This document shows positions 47,338-54,115 of a stretch of 54,115 nucleotides of DNA, in pieces. The DNA comes from a bacterium (GTDB lineage: Bacteria > Zixibacteria > MSB-5A5 > WJJR01), in assembly GCA_035559435.1 (NCBI GenBank), contig DATMBC010000017.1:75848-129962 (forward strand). The letters run 5' to 3'. Position 1 is the stretch's first letter. Each line of letters starts with the position of its first letter. The position numbers and the translations under genes were made by a program. Below the pieces are notes generated by a model. It saw only the letters and a list, made by a program, of their open reading frames with translations, was not told where the DNA came from and searched no databases.

Positions 47338-47949
47338 ATGACGCTGTCAGGCATGCCTCCCGGTAACCGCGATGTCGAACTGGAACAGGTGATCGCCGGG
47401 TTCCTGCGCGGCGACTCCACCCAGTTCCAGATCATCCGGCGGCAGATTGCCCGTCTGGTCGATCTCTGGTACTCGGCGCGCACCGCCGAGCGGGAGGACT
47501 TGGTCGCCGACACGCTCAAGAGTCTACTGGAAAACCTGCAGGCAGGGCAGTTTCAGGGGACGACCCTGAAGTCGCTCAACAGCTACATCTATGGCATGAC
47601 GCGCTTCAAGGTCATGCGGGCGGTCCAGCGGGCGCGTCACAACGCGCCGCTGCCGGATGCCGAGGTCCTGGAGACACTGCCGGCGCCGCTGACCGGGGAC
47701 CAGCATCGCGAGGCCGCGCACCGGCAATTGCTGGCCAAGATCTACGCCGCGCTCAACCCGACCTGCCGTGAACTTCTGACCCTGAAGTTTGCGCTGGGCT
47801 GGTCGGACCAGGAGATCGCCGACCACCGCAAAATGACAAAAAACGCCGTCTCGACGGCGGTGTCGCGTTGCATCCGGCGGGCGCAGACGCTGGATTTTGT
47901 CCGGGAGATCCTGTACCAGAAGCCGCCCTACGGGCACTATGAGGAATGA
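47338..47949 (+). CDS. ECF-like sigma factor B
   Basis: A 203-residue sigma-70-family factor. Region 2 (about 15-95) has AEREDLVADTLKSLLENLQAG and LNSYIYGMTRFKVMRAVQ. Region 4 (about 130-190) has LNPTCRELLTLKFALGWSDQ and the HTH EIADHRKMTKNAVSTAVSRC. ATG 47338 or 47353 may be the start. Followed directly by a zinc-finger anti-sigma, with a slight overlap possible. Paralogue of sigma A at 43135, with the same neighbours in mirror-image order. Confidence 0.88.
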   Translation: MTLSGMPPGNRDVELEQVIAGFLRGDSTQFQIIRRQIARLVDLWYSARTAEREDLVADTLKSLLENLQAGQFQGTTLKSLNSYIYGMTRFKVMRAVQRARHNAPLPDAEVLETLPAPLTGDQHREAAHRQLLAKIYAALNPTCRELLTLKFALGWSDQEIADHRKMTKNAVSTAVSRCIRRAQTLDFVREILYQKPPYGHYEE

Positions 47950-47959
47950 GGGGGCGAAC

Positions 47960-48772
47960 GTGGAATGCCGTAACGACGAGATCGCATCCCTGTTGCCGGA
48001 TTATTTCAGCGGGCATCTCGACAACGACAATCTTCGGAGGGTCGAGGCACACCTGCAGGAATGCGGCGTGTGCCGGGACAGCGTGAAGACCATGTCACTG
48101 CTCGCTTACTCCGGCGACACGGGCCGCGCGTCGCACCCGGCCAAGCATGTGCTGGCCCTGTACTACCGCAACCCGTCGCTTTTGCCCGACGGGATCGCCG
48201 AACGGATCGCCGCCCACCTCGCCGGCTGCCGGGACTGCGCCGGCGAAATCGCCATCCTGCAGGAGATGGAAAACGAACTGCGGCGCTCGGTCGGGGGAGG
48301 GGTCGAAACCGAGAGCGTCATCCACCGGCTGACGGTGCGCTATGGACGCTGGGCCGCCTATGCCGCGGCCGCCTGTCTGCTGGCGATGGTCGGGTTCCGC
48401 GTGCTGGTCACCGAGGACACGGGAGGCGGCTCCGCGCCGGTCTATCAACTGGCCGAGGCGCGGCGCGGCGATGCGTCGCCAAGCGCGATCACGCGCCCCT
48501 CGGGAGCGGACGTATTGCGCTTTGCCGTGCCCTTCTATCACCTGCGCGACGAAAACGATTACACCGTGTACATCACCGATGCGCAGGGCCAGACCACCCT
48601 GGCGAAGGCGATGAAGATCGACTTCCCCGAGCCCGGCCGGTTGCTGGTCCGCTTCGACGCGGAACATATCCCCGACGGCGATTGGCAATTGGTGGTGAAG
48701 GAGTCGCGTCGCGGCGCCGCGGCTGATTCGAATGTGGCCTACTTCCCGTTTCGTCTGTCCACCCAGCGTTAA
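47960..48772 (+). CDS. zinc-finger anti-sigma factor B, single-pass membrane protein
   Basis: A 270-residue anti-sigma factor. ZAS module 1: Cys3...His31-x3-Cys35-x2-Cys38 (HLQECGVC). Module 2: His86-x3-Cys90-x2-Cys93 (HLAGCRDC). One membrane helix at about 132-149, then a beta-rich domain ending in VAYFPFRLSTQR. The GTG at 47960 has GAGGGGG upstream and puts Cys3 where zf-HC2 proteins have it; an ATG at 47939 would overlap sigma B by 11 nt. Its stop overlaps that of the convergent TPR-CHAT B gene by 4 nt. Confidence 0.87.
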   Translation: MECRNDEIASLLPDYFSGHLDNDNLRRVEAHLQECGVCRDSVKTMSLLAYSGDTGRASHPAKHVLALYYRNPSLLPDGIAERIAAHLAGCRDCAGEIAILQEMENELRRSVGGGVETESVIHRLTVRYGRWAAYAAAACLLAMVGFRVLVTEDTGGGSAPVYQLAEARRGDASPSAITRPSGADVLRFAVPFYHLRDENDYTVYITDAQGQTTLAKAMKIDFPEPGRLLVRFDAEHIPDGDWQLVVKESRRGAAADSNVAYFPFRLSTQR

Positions 48773-51700
48773 TCGAGCGGTTCCCACGCCCCCACCGCAA
48801 CGAAGGCGCCCCAGAGATAGGGGTGGTCGGGCTGGCCGCGACGGCGCAACTCGGCGATGGTCGCCAGTTGGGAATCGCGCATGAGCGTGGGCAGATTGTC
48901 GCGCGAGCCGGCATAGAGACGGCGCATGAAGGACGAGGTCATCCGGTCGGAGACCGTCCAGAGTGAACTGATCACGGTGCCGACGCCGGCCATCTGAAAC
49001 GCCCGCTGCAGACCGAAGATCCCCTCGCCGCTGCGTGGCGCCCCCAGGCGGGTCTCGCAGGCGGAGAGAACCGCCCAGCGCACCCCATCCAGCGGCAACG
49101 AGGCGACTTCTTCGGCGGTCAAAAGCCCGTCTTCCAGTCCGGCGTCGGCGCGGCAGGCGGCCCCGGCTAGGCAAAGCCCGCTGAGCAAAAGTGGATTCTC
49201 CCCGATCATGGCGTCAAACGGACCCGTCTCACCGGCCACCGGGTGTGGGCGGCAGCGATCGCCCAGATAAAACCCATGCGTGGCCAGATGCAGCACCCGC
49301 CGTCCGCGGGCATGGCGTTTGACATTCTCCTCGGAAGCGGCGGCGCCGGCGAACACCTCGACCGGCTCGGACGATTGCGCGCGCCAGGCCATCTCCACGC
49401 CATCGGCCTCGGAGCGGGTGCCGGGCAGACGCGCCAGTTGACGCTGGGTCAGCAGATCGCAGGAGGCGCGCAGGGTGACAAAGTCGGAGGGCGCCTCGGT
49501 GGACGCGGCCCAGACGGTGGCCGGTTGCGCCTGCGCGCGCAGACGCGCATCAGCGTCGAAATCCGGATCGCAGACCACCAGTGCGCCGGTCCCGGACGCC
49601 GCACCGCGCGGATCGAGCAGGCTGCGCCCGCAGGCGAGATAATGCAGCGGCGTGCTCTCGATGAGAAACCGGCCGTCGGCATCCACCAGCGATGCGAACG
49701 ATACCAGATGCAGCGACGCGTCGGGTGCAACCAGCATGATCTCCCCCGCCGGAATCGCGCCGGCAAGCGGTTGCCAGATGCGGTCGTAAAGGGCGCGGGC
49801 AAGAGTTGTGTACTGCCGCTGATCACTCTCGGTGGGCATGGCGCCCTGCGCGCTCAACGCAATCATGTGTGATTGGCCGTCGGCCACCAGCGAATCGATC
49901 GACTCCGCCGCGCCGAGGGCGACCAGCCGCAGAGCGCCCGAACGCGGCATCGCCAGCGCCGCGTATTCCTCCCGTCCTTCGGCGGCCGCGTTGGCAAAAC
50001 GGAAGTACTCGATGAGCGCTGCGCCGGCGGGCATGGCCGCGCGCACCCCGGCGACCGTGATACGCGACGCGGAAGGGACCGCCGCCAGGGTTCCGAGACG
50101 GCGTGTCAGCCGATCTTCCAGGTCTTCCTTGGCATGATGAACGCTGTCAACCAACGCCGTGTACTCGGCGGCCGCCAGCGTACCCGGACCGCGCAGATAG
50201 AGCGTGGCCAAACGATGCCGCGCATAGTGCAGAGAATCGCGCAGGGCGACCATCTCCGGGGCGCTGGCACGTCGGGTGTCGCGTTCGCGCTCGAAGATGC
50301 GGTTGGAGACCGCCCCTTTGGCGGCCAGCAGCAAGCCGGTTGTCGAATCGGTCAATGCCCCCGCGGTAAGGCACGCCGACAAGAGCACGTCACGTGTGCG
50401 ATGCATGGCCTGCTCAAAGCGCAGCGCCTGATGCTCGCTTAAGACGCGTCCTCCCTCATCGAGCAGACGCAGACGCAGATCCAGCGCGGCGGCGGCCAGC
50501 GGCATGGCGGCCGACGCATCGCCGCGCACGATGAGCTGTCGCGCATATTGCTCGCGGGCATCGGCCAGCTCGGCGAGATTCAGCCCGCCATAACTGGAAT
50601 CCAGAGTGAAGATCTGGCGATATGCGGTCACCGCCCGATCCCAGTTGCCGCGTTCGGTCTCGATACGCGCCAAAAGCGTCAGATCGGCGAAGCGTTCAGG
50701 ATTGGGAGCGGCGGGCGACAGGTCACGAAGCGCCAGTGCCTGCGTGATGGCGATCGCGGCCTCGTCACGCTGTCCGGCGGCCAGACAGACGCGTGCCTGA
50801 GTGGACAGCGTCGCCGGCGACGGCGGACCCTGTGTCAGCGCATTCTCGCGTCCGATGGCCAGCGCGCGGGTGATCGCCGAATCGGCCGGCGCCAGATGGC
50901 CGAGGAGCAGCTCCACCCGTGCCAGGTCTTCCAATGTTGCGGCGACCGCCGGATGGGTGGGTCCAAGGAAAAGCGACTGGATGTCCACCGCCTCGCGCAA
51001 CGCCGCGGCGGCATCGTCCGGACGGCCCCAGGTTGTCTGAAGCGAGGCCAGATCGCGCAGACAGGCGGCGGAAAGCGAATGCATTTCGCCCAGCGACTCC
51101 CGTGTCAACGCAATCGCCGTGTGGAAGTTCTCATCGGCCTCGGCGTAGCGTCCCTCGTCGAAGTAGAGTTGCCCCAGCTGGCGGTGCGACTCGGCCAGAA
51201 GCGGCGCGGAACGCTCGATGGCCGCCTCGCGGATGCGCAACGCTTCACGGTAGGCGCGTTCGGCCCGGCGGTACTGCCCGGTGGCGTGGTAAATACGGGC
51301 GAGATTGATGTGCATGTAAGCGACTTCGGGATGCCCTTCGCCACGCGCCTTGCGGCGCAGCTCCAACGCCTGCAACGCCAGTTGTTCGGCTTCCTGATAC
51401 CGTCCCTGCGCGCGCCGCACCGAACACATGCGGTCGAGATTGCCCTGATGCTCGATGTGCTCCGGCGCCAGATGGAGACGGTTGGCGGTCCAGGCCGAAT
51501 CCCACAATGCCCAGGCGATCGTGCGTTTGCCCAGACGGGCGTGGTAGTCGCCGAGACGGTCGGCGACGTAGGCAAATAGGGTGTCGGTGACGCCATAGCG
51601 CCGGCGCGCCAATTCGAGGGCATGCGAAGCCAGCGCGATCGCCGAATCCTGCATGGCCACGGGGTTGGCGGTGTGGGGAATGCCGAGTCGTTTCGAGGCG

Positions 51701-52344
51701 AACTCCGCCAATGTCACGAGGGAGCGGATGGCCCAGCGGGCATCGGCGTCGGGATGGGCGGTTTGGATCGCAACGATGCGTTCGTGAAGCCGTTGCACGT
51801 CGGCCAAAAGCCAGTTGGATTCACATAGATGAGTGAACCGCCACAACAGTTCCAGTGAATCCGGAGGGCAATCTTCACTCAGCAGCCGGCATCGTTCGCG
51901 CGCTCGCTGCGCCGGCTTGCCGTCGAGAATCTGGTCGGCGCCGACAGCCATCAGCAGACACGGGCGAAGTGACAAGTCGAGATCAGCGGCGCCGCCGTAG
52001 GCCCCCGCCTCCTCCCAGTAGGCCAGCGCGCGCGCATAGTCGCGATCGCGCAAGGCAAAGTCCCCCATGAGGGCGAGCGTTTGGCGGCAGGCGGCGGAAT
52101 CGCAGACGGCCGCGGCGCTTAATTCGACAAGGATGGCCTCCGCCAGCCCCAACGCCGAATCCTGCGCCCGGTCGGCAAAGGTCGAATCGGCATAGCCCTG
52201 GTGCGAGACCGCATCGGCCCACTCCAGCCGCACCGCCCAGGAGGGCGGCTGCCCGGCCGCCGCCGGCGCCAGGACGGCCAGCCAGCCCAGCGACACCAAA
52301 GCCGCCAAGCCGCACCGCCGCGCTATAGTGCGGGGAGTCTTCAC
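48769..52344 (-). CDS. exported TPR-CHAT protein B
   Basis: A protein of about 1191 residues. Signal peptide (CGLAALVSLGWLAVLAPAAA), then TPR-like helix pairs over most of residues 60-640, such as AYMHINLARIYHATGQYRRA and SHRQLGQLYFDEGRYAEADE. The C-terminal CHAT domain has His1023 in HLATHGFY and Cys1096 in LSACETRLG, so both catalytic residues are present. The GTG at 52344 begins immediately before the signal peptide; an ATG at 52467 would add 41 unlikely residues. Larger than TPR-CHAT A by about 260 residues, all in the TPR part. Confidence 0.86.
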   Translation of the reverse strand: MKTPRTIARRCGLAALVSLGWLAVLAPAAAGQPPSWAVRLEWADAVSHQGYADSTFADRAQDSALGLAEAILVELSAAAVCDSAACRQTLALMGDFALRDRDYARALAYWEEAGAYGGAADLDLSLRPCLLMAVGADQILDGKPAQRARERCRLLSEDCPPDSLELLWRFTHLCESNWLLADVQRLHERIVAIQTAHPDADARWAIRSLVTLAEFASKRLGIPHTANPVAMQDSAIALASHALELARRRYGVTDTLFAYVADRLGDYHARLGKRTIAWALWDSAWTANRLHLAPEHIEHQGNLDRMCSVRRAQGRYQEAEQLALQALELRRKARGEGHPEVAYMHINLARIYHATGQYRRAERAYREALRIREAAIERSAPLLAESHRQLGQLYFDEGRYAEADENFHTAIALTRESLGEMHSLSAACLRDLASLQTTWGRPDDAAAALREAVDIQSLFLGPTHPAVAATLEDLARVELLLGHLAPADSAITRALAIGRENALTQGPPSPATLSTQARVCLAAGQRDEAAIAITQALALRDLSPAAPNPERFADLTLLARIETERGNWDRAVTAYRQIFTLDSSYGGLNLAELADAREQYARQLIVRGDASAAMPLAAAALDLRLRLLDEGGRVLSEHQALRFEQAMHRTRDVLLSACLTAGALTDSTTGLLLAAKGAVSNRIFERERDTRRASAPEMVALRDSLHYARHRLATLYLRGPGTLAAAEYTALVDSVHHAKEDLEDRLTRRLGTLAAVPSASRITVAGVRAAMPAGAALIEYFRFANAAAEGREEYAALAMPRSGALRLVALGAAESIDSLVADGQSHMIALSAQGAMPTESDQRQYTTLARALYDRIWQPLAGAIPAGEIMLVAPDASLHLVSFASLVDADGRFLIESTPLHYLACGRSLLDPRGAASGTGALVVCDPDFDADARLRAQAQPATVWAASTEAPSDFVTLRASCDLLTQRQLARLPGTRSEADGVEMAWRAQSSEPVEVFAGAAASEENVKRHARGRRVLHLATHGFYLGDRCRPHPVAGETGPFDAMIGENPLLLSGLCLAGAACRADAGLEDGLLTAEEVASLPLDGVRWAVLSACETRLGAPRSGEGIFGLQRAFQMAGVGTVISSLWTVSDRMTSSFMRRLYAGSRDNLPTLMRDSQLATIAELRRRGQPDHPYLWGAFVAVGAWEPLD

Positions 52345-52484
52345 AATGTCTCTGCACGATGTCCGTCTCGGGGCCTGCAAACGGCGGACGACACCCAAAA
52401 TACAACCAAACCGCCCAAAAGTCGGAGACTTTCGGTCGGGGAAGGCGGGCGATGGGAACTGCGCCAAGTTGTTGAGGGAGAAAT

Positions 52485-52559
52485 TGGTAGCGCTACGGGG
52501 ATTCGAACCCCGGTTTGATGGCTGAGAACCATCCGTCCTAACCCCTAGACGATAGCGCC
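52485..52559 (-). tRNA. tRNA-Glu (anticodon CTC)
   Basis: A full cloverleaf on the minus strand. The acceptor is GGCGCTA/TAGCGCT (seven pairs, the first a G-U wobble). The D arm is GTCT-AGGGGTTA-GGAC, the anticodon arm GATGG-TTCTCAG-CCATC with loop bases 34-36 CTC, and the T arm CGGGG-TTCGAAT-CCCCG. The 3' CCA is encoded (52485-52487). It reads GAG. It lies 140 nt upstream of TPR-CHAT B on the same strand. Confidence 0.93.
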
Positions 52560-52563
52560 GTGG

Positions 52564-52611
52564 CCGGATGGTTGGTGATCCATCCGGTATCGGAAATATC
52601 GACGATTTCCG
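52564..52611. repeat. two tandem hairpins upstream of the tRNA
   Basis: CCGGATGG (52564-52571) pairs with CCATCCGG (52580-52587). CGGAAAT (52591-52597) pairs with ATTTCCG (52605-52611). Both stems are perfect and lie directly 5' of the tRNA-Glu gene, in the 234-nt gap before the dockerin-like gene. Possible leader-processing or regulatory structure; the rest of the gap holds only weak promoter-like sequence. Confidence 0.45.
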
Positions 52612-52793
52612 GCCGCAAAATCAAGGCCCACTTTGGGTATGGATCGCGGCGCCGTGGGCGGATGCTCGCGCGACCATCGCGAACTTGGCAGATGTCAAAA
52701 AGCCCCCGGGGGACTCCTGCATCACGGCGGCGCGGGGTATATTGACTCTTGAGATTTTGCGACAACGGTTTTTTGCGACGGGAGGCGACTCCC

Positions 52794-54115
52794 ATGCGTC
52801 ATTCATTGCATCGATCCGGGATTTTGATCATCGCTTCAGCGTGCCTGATTGGCGGCGCGATCTCCACACAGGCGGCGGCCTCGGATTCAACCCCTGGGGC
52901 GCGCACTCTCCCCTGCGCGGCGGTGGACGCAGCCGATACCGCCTGGGTGGCCTTCGGCTGCGGCCGTTTGCAGATCCACAATTATGGCTCGCTGGGCGAT
53001 GCGTCGCTGGATGACTTTGCGTGGACTTGCGGCTCCTCGCCGGGCGACCAACCGATCTACTCGGGCAGCTTCATCCTCGCGGCCGACTCAAACGAGTCGG
53101 GAGTGGTGTTTCGCGCCTCGCTCTACGGCTACAAGCTCTTTGTCCCGAACCTGGTGCCGTTCGCCGGGCGCTGCGGTTTCGACAAGTGGGTCGATGTGCC
53201 GCTCGGAGAAATCCGCACCCAGGGGTGCCCCGGCCAGCCCCTGCCAATCACCGGAGAGATCGTGGTGGCCAGTTACTCCGACACGCTGGTCGACACATCG
53301 TCGTCGCTGCCGCCGGCGGCCGGAGTGACAGTGACGCAGACGGTGGTTTCCAGCGCGGCGGCCCCGTATGGGGACTTTGTGCTCTTTCGCTGGGAACTGG
53401 AAAACCGCGACGATTGGCCCAAAGGTCCCTGGCATGCGGGCACGTATTGCGACTGGGACATCGCCGGCGGCGCCAATACCGGGCGATACTCCGATGCTTG
53501 CAATGGGTACTTCGTCTGGGACACGCAATCGCCGGGGACCGCATGCGGAATGCTGGATCCCGATCAACCTTCCCGCTACGCCGGCAGTGACCCAACCGGC
53601 AATCCCGCCTATCGCATCGCGGTCTGGGATCTCCTCTCTTGCTGTCAATGGGACTATTGCCCCTGCATCACCTGGGTCAACAGCGTCGGGATGGCATACT
53701 TCTGGTGGAAGACGGTCCGCGAACAACCGACACGCAGCGCGGATTTCATGTCGGATCCCAGCGGCGCGCTGATCAACCCGCCCTTCACCCTGCCGCCGCA
53801 TGGCATGGCCGCGATTCACCAGGCAATGTTCTTCGTCGATGGCACATCCAACAATCCGGCGACGATCGAAGCCAATGCGATGGCGGTCGCGCAGCGGGCA
53901 GCCCGGTGGGCGGGGTTTGCGCGCGGCGACGTCAACGATGATGGCATCGTCGATCTGGCCGATGTCTGCTGGCTGGACGCCGGTCTGCCGATCTATCCGG
54001 GTTCCTACTGCGCCGATGTCAATGTCGATGGCGAGGTCAACGCGGCGGATATTGCCTGCCTCATGGCCTATGTCAGCGGCATGGGACCGGCTCCGCAGGG
54101 GAATTGGCGGTTTGT
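52794..54115 (+). CDS. exported dockerin-like protein, partial (3' end outside window)
   Basis: About 440 codons open to the right edge. The ATG has GGGAGG 7 nt upstream. The signal peptide is SGILIIASACLIGGAISTQA. Residues 40-370 form a Trp- and Cys-rich region with paired cysteines (for example LLSCCQWDYCPCITWVNSVG) that I do not assign to a family. Residues 380-435 are a dockerin-like pair, GDVNDDGIVDLADVCWLD and ADVNVDGEVNAADIACLM. The stop is not in the window, so further domains may follow. Confidence 0.78.
   Translation, partial: MRHSLHRSGILIIASACLIGGAISTQAAASDSTPGARTLPCAAVDAADTAWVAFGCGRLQIHNYGSLGDASLDDFAWTCGSSPGDQPIYSGSFILAADSNESGVVFRASLYGYKLFVPNLVPFAGRCGFDKWVDVPLGEIRTQGCPGQPLPITGEIVVASYSDTLVDTSSSLPPAAGVTVTQTVVSSAAAPYGDFVLFRWELENRDDWPKGPWHAGTYCDWDIAGGANTGRYSDACNGYFVWDTQSPGTACGMLDPDQPSRYAGSDPTGNPAYRIAVWDLLSCCQWDYCPCITWVNSVGMAYFWWKTVREQPTRSADFMSDPSGALINPPFTLPPHGMAAIHQAMFFVDGTSNNPATIEANAMAVAQRAARWAGFARGDVNDDGIVDLADVCWLDAGLPIYPGSYCADVNVDGEVNAADIACLMAYVSGMGPAPQGNWRF

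Noticed and set aside
39403-52344. Type III-E CRISPR (Craspase) locus
   Set aside because: TPR-CHAT and sigma genes are present, but no gRAMP/Cas7-11, Csx30, Cas1 or repeat array is visible, and the CHAT proteins have signal peptides.
52704-52713. CCCCCGGGGG palindrome as terminator
   Set aside because: Too short and with no upstream gene on either strand that it would end.

Overview
This is a 54-kb, GC-rich, gene-dense bacterial chromosome segment. It has no phage or IS genes and no CRISPR array. Three exported proteins carry dockerin-like paired calcium loops of the form 'NVIDVVKMVNVAFRG', there are tail-fibre/YadA-head-like exported proteins, and GTG starts and ATGA gene junctions are frequent. 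I associate this combination with uncultured, FCB-like or neighbouring candidate phyla such as Zixibacteria or Eisenbacteria. That placement is an inference from protein style only. The outer-membrane TolC protein, RND pumps and dTDP-rhamnose genes indicate a diderm cell envelope.

Layout. 1-1819 (-): rml operon for dTDP-L-rhamnose (rmlA, rmlC, rmlB; rmlB runs off the left edge). 1999-3212 (+): two coupled thioredoxin-fold proteins. 3310-4743 (+): O-antigen ligase/polymerase-like membrane protein. 4878-9147 (-): alpha-glucan phosphorylase and ATP-dependent PEP carboxykinase. 9293-14942 (-): MOSC protein, M14 metallopeptidase and a tricorn-like protease. 15177-21791 (+): omega-amidase-like nitrilase, aminotransferase, three small proteins, a beta-propeller lipoprotein and a YyaL/DUF255 protein. 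21788-23590 (-): lysyl-oxidase-like secreted protein with PPC and dockerin-like domains.

23850-30472 (+) is a compact efflux operon: ArsR-rhodanese fusion, a 13-codon Arg-rich leader ORF, TolC, adaptor lipoprotein, RND pump and a DUF2892 membrane protein. ArsR, rhodanese and DUF2892 are also the parts of E. coli ygaV-ygaP, here split around a tripartite pump. 30480-33183 (-) is a PAS histidine kinase and response-regulator pair. 33603-38614 (+) is a heavy-metal RND operon with a Cys-rich membrane peptide, an adaptor carrying a duplicated Cys/His motif, and a CusA/CzcA-type pump.

38772-52344 holds the most unusual part: two mirror-image cassettes, each with an ECF-like sigma factor, a double-zinc-finger anti-sigma factor with one membrane segment and an extracytoplasmic beta domain, and a large exported TPR-CHAT protein with intact His/Cys. 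They bracket a tail-fibre-like and a dockerin-like exported protein. The arrangement suggests sigma/anti-sigma signalling in which a CHAT protease acts on the envelope side, perhaps cleaving the anti-sigma or another envelope protein. A tRNA-Glu(CTC) and a right-truncated dockerin-like exported protein end the window.
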